From positions 1 through 11,937 of the forward strand of contig UQQN01000073.1 of NCBI GenBank assembly GCA_900543155.1: a stretch of 11,937 nt of DNA, read 5' to 3'. Numbering within the stretch: the stretch's first letter is position 1; each line of letters opens with the position of its first letter. Positions 1 through 8,041 of the stretch are shown here, piece by piece. Both the position numbers and the translations under genes were made by a program. The notes below the pieces were generated by a model. The model ran no database searches and had not been told where the DNA came from. It was given only the letters and a program-made list of their open reading frames with translations. The DNA comes from an uncultured Prevotella sp. (GTDB taxonomy: Bacteria; Bacteroidota; Bacteroidia; Bacteroidales; Bacteroidaceae).

Positions 1-118
1 TGTGCAACTTTTTACTCATATTTATCAACTTAAATTAATTCCGCCAACGGGTTTTGCTTACAATTATTAATCTTTTGAGCTTATTTTTTGAATAAATTTT
101 AATAGAATACAGAGATAG

Positions 119-149
119 TTGTTTGGTAATATTTAAAGTCGTATCTTTG
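119..149 (+). promoter_or_regulatory. Bacteroidota-type promoter upstream of the YqiA-like esterase gene
   Basis: A perfect TAnnTTTG -7 element (TATCTTTG, 142-149) is preceded by TTG at 119-121 with 20 bases between, inside the usual range for the Bacteroidota housekeeping sigma factor. Transcription would start near 155, leaving a leader of about 60 bases. That leader contains a small inverted repeat (165-179). The promoter position is seen in the sequence; its use is inferred. Confidence 0.65.
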
Positions 150-164
150 ACGAGTAATTTAAAG

Positions 165-179
165 TTTCTGCTGCAGAAA
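165..179. repeat. Short inverted repeat in the leader of the esterase gene
   Basis: TTTCTGC (165-171) and GCAGAAA (173-179) are perfect 7-base inverted arms around a single base. In RNA the stem would be about 6 bp with a 3-base loop. It lies between the predicted transcription start and the ATG at 219, so it could be a weak leader hairpin or an operator half-site pair. No function is assigned. Confidence 0.3.
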
Positions 180-218
180 ATATTCTTTAGCAAGCAGATA
201 GGTAATTAAATCATCACA

Positions 219-851
219 ATGAAACTCATATATTTTCATGGATTTGCCTCTTCGGGGGCTTCGGGCACAGTGCAACTTCTTCGTAAAATGTTACCTTCAG
301 CTGAGATTATAGCTCCAGATATACCTGTTGATCCAGAGGAAGCCTTGCCAATGTTAAAAGATTTGGTTGAGACTGAACAGCCTGATGTGGTAGTGGGTAC
401 AAGCATGGGTGGTATGTATGTACAGCAAATGCATGGGCATTTGCGCATTTGCGTGAACCCAGCATTCAACATGTCGTCATTAAGCAAAGTATTGCATACG
501 GGCGAGCACAAATGGTTGAATGGTCGTAAGGATAGTGCTAAGACATTCAAAATTACGGCCGATATTATAAAGCATTTCAACCAAATGGAGCGTAAGCAGT
601 TCGATGGCATTACCCCCGAGGATAAGGACTTATGCTACGGCCTTTTTGGTATTAACGACAAGACGGTTAACCCCGTAAACTCTTATGCCACATTTACCAA
701 GCATTACAATCATGCTGAGCGTATTGAGGCTGAACATCAACTCAACGAAAAAGTATTGCGCAAATACATACTGCCTTTGATAAAGGATTTGCTCGGTGAG
801 AAATACGAGGAAGCAACCCACGAACCTCTGCCTGATTATATGAAATATTAA
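219..851 (+). CDS. YqiA/UPF0227-family alpha/beta-hydrolase (putative esterase)
   Basis: The 210-residue cytoplasmic protein has no signal peptide or membrane segment. It begins MKLIYFHGFASSG, the oxyanion-loop HG strand typical of the YqiA/YcfP (UPF0227) esterases. The nucleophile elbow is GTSMGG with Ser62. Asp147 (in FGINDKTV) and His173 (in AEHQL) are correctly ordered to complete the catalytic triad. Length fits the family, at about 180-210 residues. The E. coli relative YqiA hydrolyses short acyl esters such as palmitoyl-CoA and p-nitrophenyl esters; the natural substrate here is unknown. The start at 219 is chosen because the HGF strand follows immediately and the promoter lies 70 bases upstream. 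It has no obvious functional link to the fucosidase 84 bases downstream. The family call is confident; the physiological role is open. Confidence 0.85.
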   Translation: MKLIYFHGFASSGASGTVQLLRKMLPSAEIIAPDIPVDPEEALPMLKDLVETEQPDVVVGTSMGGMYVQQMHGHLRICVNPAFNMSSLSKVLHTGEHKWLNGRKDSAKTFKITADIIKHFNQMERKQFDGITPEDKDLCYGLFGINDKTVNPVNSYATFTKHYNHAERIEAEHQLNEKVLRKYILPLIKDLLGEKYEEATHEPLPDYMKY

Positions 852-886
852 GTTATAAGGTTTATTGGTGTAACCTTTTTAATAAC
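852..886 (+). terminator. Weak hairpin with T-run after the esterase gene
   Basis: AAGGTT (857-862) pairs with AACCTT (872-877) and runs into three more Ts (878-880). GTTAT (852-856) can also pair with ATAAC (882-886) outside it, leaving a TTTA bulge. The stem is short and A/T-rich, so this is at best a leaky terminator. No TAnnTTTG promoter was found between here and the fucosidase start, so read-through into the fucosidase gene is possible. Confidence 0.35.
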
Positions 887-935
887 AATTCTGCAAAACA
901 TTTTTTTTATCCATCTATAACAAATCAATCTTTCT

Positions 936-2456
936 ATGAAGCGAATTTACCTTTGGGCTTCGGCTCTCTGCCTGTCTTTGGCTCCTTTTACAGCCAATGC
1001 ACAGTTGCAGTTGGTGAACGAAGCCGTGACAAGTACTGAAAACGAACCAGCGCCTGTACATCCCGTACCTGCGCCCAGACAGTTGAAGTGGCAACGCACG
1101 GAGTTTTATGCCTTCTTCCACTATGGCATGAATACGTACACGGGCAATGAGTGGGGATATGGTAACGAAGATGTAAACAAGTTTGCTCCTACCGCAGTGC
1201 CTAATCCCGAGCAGTGGCTCATAGCCGTGAAGGAGGCAGGCATGAAGGGTGGTATCGCTGTGGTAAAGCATCACGATGGTTTTTGTCTTTGGGATACAAA
1301 AACTACTAATCACAAGGCAACTTCTTCAAACAATGCGAATGCTAAGAAAACCAACATCCCTCGCGACTTTGCAGCCGCAGCAAAAAAGTTGGGCATGAAG
1401 TATGGTTTCTATGTTTCGCCTTGGGACAGAAACAATGCTCAATATGGTAAAGATACTTACGTAAAGGATGTATTCTTGCGTCAGTGTGCCGAGTTGGCAG
1501 CCTACGGAACCGATCAGTTCGAGATGTGGTTTGATGGTGCCAATGGTGGTGACGGATATTATGGCGGTGCTAACGAATCGCGTAGCATTGACCGTTCAAC
1601 TTATTACGATGTGCCCAACTTGCGTGACACCGTACACAAGGTATGTCCCGATTGCGTGCTTTGGGGTGTAGGTGGTGAAAGTCGTTGGATTGGTAACGAA
1701 GAAGGTTGGGCTGGTGAAACAAACTGGAGCCCCGAAGAATACCTCTACGCTGCTGAGAAAAATGGTATGTATGGTAATATGAATGGTTGGTATTGGCAAC
1801 CCGGTGAAAGCGATGCTAAAATTACTAACAATGGTTGGTTCTGGCATAGTGGCGAAACCCTCCTTTCAACAGAACGTCTTTTCCAGATGTATCTTGAAAC
1901 TGTAGGTCGTAATGCTACTTTAATTCTCAACTGCCCGCCCGATAAGTCAGGTTCACTCCCCACAGCCACCGTGAATCGTTTGAAGGAATTGGGTAAAATG
2001 CTCAAAACTCGTTTGCAAGGCAATGACTATGCCAAAACAGCCAATGCTATTGAGGCAGATGTAACTCGCGATGCAGGTACAGGTCGCTCGTTTAATATTG
2101 AAAATGTGGTTGATGGTGATTCTGCTACTTACTGGGCTACCAATGATGGCGTGAAGCAAGCAACTATCACCTTTAAATGGAACGATGTTCAGCCCATTCG
2201 CTATGTCGTTTTGCAAGAGCACATTCAGTTGGGTCAGCGTGTAAAGTCATTTAGCATCGAAACCAGTCGTGATGGTGTGAACTGGACCAAGCGTGGTGGT
2301 AACATTGCCACGACAACCATTGGTTACAAGCGCATTATTCCGCTCAATGGCAGCACAAGCAATAGCTATGCTAATGTACAGAACGTGAAGTACTTGCGCA
2401 TCAAGATTTTGGATAGCCGCGCATGTCCCACAATCGAGAATATTGAACTGAGATAA
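936..2456 (+). CDS. Secreted GH29 alpha-L-fucosidase with C-terminal F5/8 type C domain
   Basis: This 506-residue enzyme would release alpha-linked L-fucose from glycans. A type I signal peptide (about 1-22, ending ANA before Gln23) directs export. The GH29 barrel runs from about 45 to 360. It carries FFHYGMNTYTGNEWG near 60-74, KHHDGFCLWD (111-120), YVSPWDRN (159-166) and FEMWFDGANGG, whose Asp200 is the expected nucleophile. A candidate acid/base is Glu255 in WIGNEEG. The spacing resembles GH29 subfamily B enzymes specific for alpha-1,3/1,4 (Lewis-type) linkages, but subfamily is inferred. Residues about 365-506 form a discoidin-like domain with VVDGDSATYW, IETSRDGVNW and YLRIKILD, probably for carbohydrate binding. 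The protein ends at that domain with no sorting tail, so it is more likely periplasmic than T9SS-exported. The GEVED protein gene follows after 105 bases. Confidence 0.93.
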   Translation: MKRIYLWASALCLSLAPFTANAQLQLVNEAVTSTENEPAPVHPVPAPRQLKWQRTEFYAFFHYGMNTYTGNEWGYGNEDVNKFAPTAVPNPEQWLIAVKEAGMKGGIAVVKHHDGFCLWDTKTTNHKATSSNNANAKKTNIPRDFAAAAKKLGMKYGFYVSPWDRNNAQYGKDTYVKDVFLRQCAELAAYGTDQFEMWFDGANGGDGYYGGANESRSIDRSTYYDVPNLRDTVHKVCPDCVLWGVGGESRWIGNEEGWAGETNWSPEEYLYAAEKNGMYGNMNGWYWQPGESDAKITNNGWFWHSGETLLSTERLFQMYLETVGRNATLILNCPPDKSGSLPTATVNRLKELGKMLKTRLQGNDYAKTANAIEADVTRDAGTGRSFNIENVVDGDSATYWATNDGVKQATITFKWNDVQPIRYVVLQEHIQLGQRVKSFSIETSRDGVNWTKRGGNIATTTIGYKRIIPLNGSTSNSYANVQNVKYLRIKILDSRACPTIENIELR

Positions 2457-2470
2457 TTATTATAAGTTTG
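2443..2470 (+). promoter_or_regulatory. Possible promoter for the GEVED-domain protein gene
   Basis: TAAGTTTG (2463-2470) matches TAnnTTTG, and TTG at 2443-2445 lies 17 bases upstream, inside the end of the fucosidase gene. It would give a leader of roughly 85 bases before the ATG at 2562. There is no terminator between the two genes, so the downstream gene could also be co-transcribed with the fucosidase. Confidence 0.35.
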
Positions 2471-2561
2471 TGAGATTGTTTATTGGGGAAAAAGGGCAAG
2501 ATATGCTCGTTTATAATCTCCCTAATCATGCTCATAAAACACCATAACATCTGAAAAATCA

Positions 2562-4292
2562 ATGAAAAAGCAATATATGGCTCTTGCTGCATTGGCTTTG
2601 CCCCTTGCAACAATGGCACAGACCGTAAAAGTTGACTTTGAAGACGCTTCGGGATACAAGAGTATCGGTGTGTACGATACATGGGAAGAATCTCCCTTTC
2701 GTACCGGCAAACTCCAAGGTAATTGTGCCGTGGTAGACAATTTCTTGCCCGCAACCGACCTCGATGGTACTATCGTAAACGATTCAAAGAAGATTCTTGG
2801 CATACAGCGTTCACGTTTTGGTAGTAATACCTTTGGTGCACGCATCGACCTAAACACACCTTTCAACATCAATCCCACATTGCAGTATGTACACGTTAAG
2901 ATGCACAAGCCCGTTAAGGGGCGTGTAATGCTCGTGGCATTGGGTAAGCGCCCTGATCGTCCTGGTCAGAGCAATGATGTAGAACAAGCATGGGCTTATT
3001 CTACTTCAGCCTCGGCTGTCGACCAATGGTTCGATGCCGTGTTCCCCATTAAGGGTTGCAATGGCGTGCAAGTTCACAGCCTAGTTATTGTGCCCGACGT
3101 ATATTCACCGCAAGAACTCACGAGTGATTTTGTAGCTTACATCGACGATATTGAAGTAAACAATTCTTCAGCCCCCCGTTTCTTCACAAAGTCGTACTAT
3201 GGTCTTAACTTTGACGAAAGTGCGACTTCAGGAAAGCCCGATCGCTATATTGAAAATGTGAAACTCACAAGTCCCTCAGCAGGTGCACAAACCATTGCGG
3301 TGGGTTCAGCAAGTCCACAGTCAATCTATCGCAACTTCACCGACAACGTATTTAAGGCTAAGGCTGGCGAAACCTTGACTCCTTCTATTAGTTATAAAAA
3401 TGGTGGTTGGATGAATGGCTTCGTATACGTAGACTTGAAGAACGATGGTAAGTTCGATGCCTCTTTCGATGAAACCACACACAAGGCTACTGAAGGTTGC
3501 GATCTTATGAGTTACTACTATATTGAAACCGTTGAAAATCAGAGCGGTTATAAGTATGATGGTACTGCACTTAGTGGTAATAATCGTAACAACCTTACTA
3601 CTCCAGCCTTCAAGTTGCCCGAAAATCTTACGCCCGGCTTCTACCGCATGCGTTACAAGGTAGATTGGGGTAATCTTGATCCTGCAGGACGAATGACAGA
3701 AACCAATAGCATTCAGCAAAATGGTGGTTATATTGTCGATGTACGCCTCAATGTACATGCCGATAAGGTAAATCTTTCGGCTGCTAGCCGTAATGGTTAC
3801 ATCACTTTGAGCGATGGTACCGAACTTGTAAACTACAAGACAGACTTTGGCAAGGCAATTGTAATTAAGGCAACTCCTGCTCCTGGTTTCAAGGTCGACT
3901 CAATCACCATCTTCCATGGTTACAATCTCCAAGGTGATCAAGTAAATGAGTATGGCACTAAGCAATATGAAACCCTTGTAGTTCGTGCTAAAGACTTTAG
4001 TGCTGATGGCACTTACACAATCCCCGCAGCTTTGGTAGATGGCGACATCAGCATCGATGGTCAGTTTGCCAGTACAGGTGAAACAGGTGTAGCTCAACAA
4101 CAAGTTGGCAATGAACTGACTTTTAGCGTTGCGGCCGAGACTCTCCATCTCCATGCAGCCAAGGCGGTTAAAGTAACCTTGGTTGATGCCAAAGGCCGCA
4201 TCCTCCTGAAAGAAAAAATCAAGGGTAGCCGCACACTCACATTGCCCCAAGGCGTTTATGTGCTCAATGGCAATAAAGTGATTGTGCCTTAA
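2562..4292 (+). CDS. Secreted multidomain GEVED protein with T9SS-like C-terminal tail
   Basis: The 576-residue protein has no recognised catalytic site. It opens with a signal peptide (1-19, ending TMA before Gln20). Residues 22-200 look like a beta-sandwich resembling carbohydrate-binding modules, ending in the typical FVAYIDDIEV strand (190-199). Residues about 210-400 resemble a GEVED domain: GFVYVDLKNDGKFDASFDE (286-304) is its acidic core, followed by FYRMRYKVDW (360-369). Residues 400-503 contain NGYITLSDGT and AIVIKATPAPGFKVDSITI, like bacterial InlB-type repeat domains. The last 70 residues (VKVTLVDAKGRILLKEKI, then LPQGVYVL) match the pattern of type IX secretion sorting domains, suggesting outer-membrane translocation and surface attachment. 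Its place between a fucosidase and a GH84 enzyme suggests glycan binding or adhesion. That role is inference; the domain calls come from pattern recognition only. Confidence 0.7.
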   Translation: MKKQYMALAALALPLATMAQTVKVDFEDASGYKSIGVYDTWEESPFRTGKLQGNCAVVDNFLPATDLDGTIVNDSKKILGIQRSRFGSNTFGARIDLNTPFNINPTLQYVHVKMHKPVKGRVMLVALGKRPDRPGQSNDVEQAWAYSTSASAVDQWFDAVFPIKGCNGVQVHSLVIVPDVYSPQELTSDFVAYIDDIEVNNSSAPRFFTKSYYGLNFDESATSGKPDRYIENVKLTSPSAGAQTIAVGSASPQSIYRNFTDNVFKAKAGETLTPSISYKNGGWMNGFVYVDLKNDGKFDASFDETTHKATEGCDLMSYYYIETVENQSGYKYDGTALSGNNRNNLTTPAFKLPENLTPGFYRMRYKVDWGNLDPAGRMTETNSIQQNGGYIVDVRLNVHADKVNLSAASRNGYITLSDGTELVNYKTDFGKAIVIKATPAPGFKVDSITIFHGYNLQGDQVNEYGTKQYETLVVRAKDFSADGTYTIPAALVDGDISIDGQFASTGETGVAQQQVGNELTFSVAAETLHLHAAKAVKVTLVDAKGRILLKEKIKGSRTLTLPQGVYVLNGNKVIVP

Positions 4293-4320
4293 GTCTTTCG
4301 CTTAAACCAAACGCAATTAT

Positions 4321-4357
4321 ATCCCATCCCCGTTTTATTAGCGGGGTGGGATTTTTG
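4321..4357 (+). terminator. Rho-independent terminator after the GEVED protein gene
   Basis: ATCCCATCCCCG (4321-4332) pairs with CGGGGTGGGAT (4342-4352) with one bulged T (4327), giving an 11-bp G/C-rich stem and a 9-base loop. A run of five Ts (4352-4356 including the stem base) follows. It starts 29 bases after the stop codon and separates this block from the GH84 gene. Confidence 0.88.
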
Positions 4358-4431
4358 CTTTTATATTCTTTTTGCCAACCTTTTTTTCAGCATATTTTAG
4401 CCTAATTATTCACAATCATTCCGTGTGTAAT

Positions 4432-4442
4432 CGTTTTAAACG
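4432..4442. repeat. Palindrome upstream of the GH84 promoter
   Basis: CGTTTTAAACG is a perfect 11-base palindrome around a central T (5-base arms). It lies 32 bases upstream of the -7 element at 4475, about where an activator or repressor could bind. The promoter has no good -33 TTG. It is a candidate operator only. Confidence 0.3.
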
Positions 4443-4474
4443 TATAAAAATATGTCACACTCATTTGTTTTGCT

Positions 4475-4482
4475 TATATTTG
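4475..4482 (+). promoter_or_regulatory. -7 element of the GH84 hexosaminidase promoter
   Basis: TATATTTG is an exact TAnnTTTG match. It lies 26 bases before the ATG at 4509, giving a short leader of about 20 bases. I see no TTG at the expected 17-23 base distance upstream, so the promoter may depend on an activator. The gene is set apart from the preceding one by a strong terminator, so it needs its own promoter. Confidence 0.65.
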
Positions 4483-4508
4483 CAAGGCAAATTCAACTAC
4501 CATAATCT

Positions 4509-7500
4509 ATGAATAAAAAATCCTTTCTTATTGGTGTAGCTGCGCTCATGTTGCCTATGGCAATGCACGCACAATATACCATCTACCCTGTGCCCCATGA
4601 ACAAACTGCGGGTACGGGCAAAGTGAGTTTTACAAAAACCGTCAATGTGATTTGCGACAATGGTATTGACCAATATACCAAGAAGCGTGTTACCAACGTG
4701 TTTGCCGAAAAAGGTATTACTGTAAACTTTTCAGACGCTGCTTCAACCACTGAGTCAAATGTGTACCTTGGCATCAATGGTGCCAATGGCAAGGGCAATG
4801 AAGTGGCTACAAGCCTTGGCCTTGCACTCGATGTGCTCAGCAAAGAGGGTAAATTCGACCGTCACATCCTTTCGCTAACAGATGCTGGCAACGGTGTAGC
4901 GCAACTCCTTGTTTTGGGCGAGAATACCGATGCTACCTTTATGGGTCTGGCTTCGCTCGAACAAATGCTCGACAATGGCTCAAGCGACTTGCAGACCGTA
5001 ACCCTCAACGACTATGCCGACCTCAAGGAGCGTGGTATTATTGAAGGTTTCTATGGCAAACCTTATTCGAGCGAGGTGCGCAAGGATTTGCTCCGTTTCA
5101 TGATGCGTAACAAGATGAACTGCTATGTATATGGTCCCAAGAGCGACCCTTATCACTCAGGTAAATGGTCTGAGCCTTATCCCACAACACTCACCGAAAG
5201 TCAAAAGACTTCGGGTTTTGTTGATCAGCAGGCTTTGAAGGACTTTACCGATGTGTCACACGAAACTAAGGTAAGTGTGGTTTGGGCTATTCACCCGGGT
5301 AATAGTTTGCTCAACGATGACAACGTTGTTAGCAAAATCATGGGCAAGTTCGAGAATATGTATAACCTCGGTTTCCGTCAGTTTGCTGTGTTCTGCGACG
5401 ATGTGGGTGTACCTTCAACACAAGAGGGTATGGACAAAACTGCGCAGCGTGTAACCGATATTCAGCGTAGCATTGAGAGTAAGTGGAATATTGCTGGCGC
5501 CGACCCTGCTGACACCGTAAAAGCATTGCGCTTTACACCCCAAATTTATTGTCGCGGCTTTGCAGGTTCCGACTCGCAGTTTAATGGCTTCTTCCAAGCA
5601 TTGAGCAAACTTCCTGCCAATGTAACAGTTTACTACACCGGTGGTGGTGTATGGAGTGTGCCTAACAATGGCGACCTCAATACGGTGCAAAATCAGTTTG
5701 GTCGTAACGTAATTTGGTGGTGGAACTATCCTTGCAATGACAATGGCACAGGTCCTAACGAAATCTATCCGTTAGACATGAAGTCGAACTTCTACGACAT
5801 GCCTAATGTAGTTAGCGGGTCCACTATCGAGCCTGAACTTACAGCCAGCAATCAAGGTATTCTTTGCAACCCCATGGAGCAAGGTAGTGCTTCGCGCACA
5901 CCCGTTTTCTCAGCGGGCGACTATAGTTGGAATAACAAGGGTTTTGATAACTTGAAATCATGGGAAGCTTCGTTCAAGTCGCTCTTCCCTGGCAACGAAA
6001 AGCTGCAAAAGGCTTATCGTTTCTTGGCACCCTATCTCAGCAAAAACGATCCTGAATCGCTCAACAAAATCATTAGCAACTACAAGAGCACCAAAGACGG
6101 TGCCGAACTTGGTGCTTTGATGGACGAAATTATCAGCAACTGCGAGGTGATGAACGGTACCGAACACTCAAGCGTTGTGAGCGATAGCTTGCTTTATGTG
6201 GACATCAAACCTTGGGTGCTCCGTTTGCAAGCCATGGCACAGACAGTAAAACAGTTGGTTGACTTAAAGAATGTTGATGAGATAGAACAAGCTTGGGCTG
6301 ACTATCGTGCAGGCGTAAGCAAAGCCAATACCCTTTCAACCGCTGATGAGTTTATGGCACGTCACATGAGTGGTTTTGGTAGTGATGGTATCAGTACAGA
6401 GCCACGTCTTACCCATGCTTCATATCGTTATCTTACTCCCTTCGTAGATTATTTGAAGCAGAATGCGCTTAATGGTAGATTTGGCAACGAAAATACCGAT
6501 TGCAAACCCTTTACAAATGTGGAGGTGTCGAATCTTACGGTAAAAAAAATCAGCGATAAATATAGTGTGAAAGGTACTGCTACATTGCCCAATGGCGGTT
6601 ATGCTGGCATTGAATTGCCTTCACCAATGCTGATTTCTGCAATTACTATCCCTGCAAGCGTTGTATCGGCAGCAACCGACTGTAAGTTCCTGTATAGTGC
6701 CGATGGTAAAGACTGGAAGCGCGCTACAGAGGCTAAGACGCTTGTTAATGATTATGTACGCTACCTTGTAGTGCTCAATGAAAGCGGTGCAGAAAAGAAA
6801 TTTTCATTTGGCGCAGGCATCCGTCTTGTGGTAAACTCTGTAGATGTGAAAACAGCTACAGCTCCTACAGATGCTGAATTCTGGAGCGGACATACAGCCA
6901 ACCTCTTAGCGGATGGTAACTATGGAACCTATGTTTGCCTTAATCGTGTACAGAAGGCAAATGACACTTATTCAGTAGAACTTACTGAACCTGAGGTTAT
7001 TCGTAACGTGCGCATTGTGATGGGTACAACCAATGGTGACTATCCAACAAAGGGTACTGTAACTGTTTCGGCAGATGGTAAAAAGTGGACACAATTAACT
7101 GTGTCGGGTTCTAAGGATTTGGCGTTCAGAATGGATGCTCCGCAAATTAAGAAGGTGGGTACAGATTCTGATTCGGGTGCCGACATCATGGCACTCGACT
7201 TTATGCCTCCTTTGGTGAATGGTAAATTTACGCCCATTGAAGCTAAATATGTAAACTTCAGAGTTTCTGCTGCCAACACCAAGAAGTGGTTGCGCTTGCA
7301 CGAAATAGAGGTAAATGGCAATGCTGTGGCTACAAAGGCTCCGATTGAAGCTACGAATGGTGTAGTTATTTGGGATTCTTCAGACAACAATCCGCTTACT
7401 TCAAGTGCTAACTATACTCTTGGCACTGCTAAGGGTGGTGAGTTTGTTTATAACGTCAATAGTGCATTTGATGTGGAACAGCTTACCTTCTTCTGCGATG

Positions 7501-7964
7501 AAACCACACTTACGGGTGTGAAGTATGCCGTAACTACCGATGGTAAAACCTGGACCGATGTGGAAGCTGCACAAGCAAATGGTGTAGTGAAGTTCAACTT
7601 CGAAAAAGACAACCACATCAAGGCGCTCCGCATTACATGGAACAGTGCTACTGTACCTGCCATTTATGAGGTGTCTGAAAAGGTGAATGCTGAAACTTCT
7701 ATGCCTGTAATCTCTCGCATTGGTGCTGTTCAGGCTGAGGCTGCCGAAGGTGCCGTAAGCGTTTCGGTAAAGGGTAATCACCTTGTGGCTGAATCTGCTA
7801 CAGGTTTGCGTGCCGTAAATGTTTATACTCTCGATGGTCGCCACGTGCTCAGTCAGTCGTTGGCTGGTGCACATCAAGCAAGTCTCCCCATTGTGGATGC
7901 TGCTGTTATTGTAAAGGTTACACTCACCAATGGCACTACGCAAAGCTATAAACTGACAAAATAA
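4509..7964 (+). CDS. Secreted GH84 beta-N-acetylglucosaminidase with beta-sandwich modules and sorting tail
   Basis: The 1151-residue exo-enzyme should remove beta-linked GlcNAc by the substrate-assisted mechanism of GH84 (NagJ/BtGH84 type). A signal peptide (1-21, MHA before Gln22) is followed by a GH20b-like domain (about 23-170). The catalytic barrel runs from about 175 to 480: RGIIEGFYGKPYS (175-187), YGPKSDPYH (208-216) with substrate-binding Lys211, WAIHPG (259-264), FAVFCDDVG with catalytic pair Asp297-Asp298, WWWNYP (403-408) and CNPMEQ (453-458). A helical region follows (about 480-650). Three beta-sandwich stretches come next: about 666-782, a discoidin/CBM32-like module at about 787-938 (NLLADGNYGTYV, VSADGKKW, YVNFRVSA) and about 950-1055. 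The last 75 residues (VNVYTLDGRHVLSQSL, VIVKVTLTNG) resemble a T9SS sorting domain, though they lack the usual GVY turn. Likely substrates are mucin or N-glycan GlcNAc. The GH84 call is secure; linkage specificity is not. Confidence 0.95.
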   Translation: MNKKSFLIGVAALMLPMAMHAQYTIYPVPHEQTAGTGKVSFTKTVNVICDNGIDQYTKKRVTNVFAEKGITVNFSDAASTTESNVYLGINGANGKGNEVATSLGLALDVLSKEGKFDRHILSLTDAGNGVAQLLVLGENTDATFMGLASLEQMLDNGSSDLQTVTLNDYADLKERGIIEGFYGKPYSSEVRKDLLRFMMRNKMNCYVYGPKSDPYHSGKWSEPYPTTLTESQKTSGFVDQQALKDFTDVSHETKVSVVWAIHPGNSLLNDDNVVSKIMGKFENMYNLGFRQFAVFCDDVGVPSTQEGMDKTAQRVTDIQRSIESKWNIAGADPADTVKALRFTPQIYCRGFAGSDSQFNGFFQALSKLPANVTVYYTGGGVWSVPNNGDLNTVQNQFGRNVIWWWNYPCNDNGTGPNEIYPLDMKSNFYDMPNVVSGSTIEPELTASNQGILCNPMEQGSASRTPVFSAGDYSWNNKGFDNLKSWEASFKSLFPGNEKLQKAYRFLAPYLSKNDPESLNKIISNYKSTKDGAELGALMDEIISNCEVMNGTEHSSVVSDSLLYVDIKPWVLRLQAMAQTVKQLVDLKNVDEIEQAWADYRAGVSKANTLSTADEFMARHMSGFGSDGISTEPRLTHASYRYLTPFVDYLKQNALNGRFGNENTDCKPFTNVEVSNLTVKKISDKYSVKGTATLPNGGYAGIELPSPMLISAITIPASVVSAATDCKFLYSADGKDWKRATEAKTLVNDYVRYLVVLNESGAEKKFSFGAGIRLVVNSVDVKTATAPTDAEFWSGHTANLLADGNYGTYVCLNRVQKANDTYSVELTEPEVIRNVRIVMGTTNGDYPTKGTVTVSADGKKWTQLTVSGSKDLAFRMDAPQIKKVGTDSDSGADIMALDFMPPLVNGKFTPIEAKYVNFRVSAANTKKWLRLHEIEVNGNAVATKAPIEATNGVVIWDSSDNNPLTSSANYTLGTAKGGEFVYNVNSAFDVEQLTFFCDETTLTGVKYAVTTDGKTWTDVEAAQANGVVKFNFEKDNHIKALRITWNSATVPAIYEVSEKVNAETSMPVISRIGAVQAEAAEGAVSVSVKGNHLVAESATGLRAVNVYTLDGRHVLSQSLAGAHQASLPIVDAAVIVKVTLTNGTTQSYKLTK

Positions 7965-7998
7965 TTTTTGATTGTAACAACAATTAAAGATCTCTCTT

Positions 7999-8041
7999 AA
8001 AAATGTCCTTTCTTGGTTCTTACCGAGGAAGGACATTTTTT
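7999..8041 (+). terminator. Strong terminator after the GH84 gene
   Basis: AAAAATGTCCTTTCTTGG (7999-8016) and CCGAGGAAGGACATTTTT (8023-8040) form an 18-bp stem with two G-U pairs and a 6-base loop, ending in a T-run (8036-8041). The A-run on the left arm would also let it work on the minus strand. It lies 35 bases after the stop codon. Confidence 0.9.

Noticed and set aside
37..55. CCG/CGG mini-hairpin followed by TTTT near the left edge
   Set aside because: Only three base pairs can form, too few to call a terminator for an upstream gene.
936..1313. Overlapping minus-strand frame at the start of the fucosidase gene
   Set aside because: It is antisense to the signal peptide and catalytic motifs of GH29 and has no recognisable product.
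7401..8036. 211-codon open frame on the minus strand
   Set aside because: It runs antisense to the 3' end of the GH84 gene and through its terminator. The GH84 frame is strongly supported and the antisense product resembles no family.
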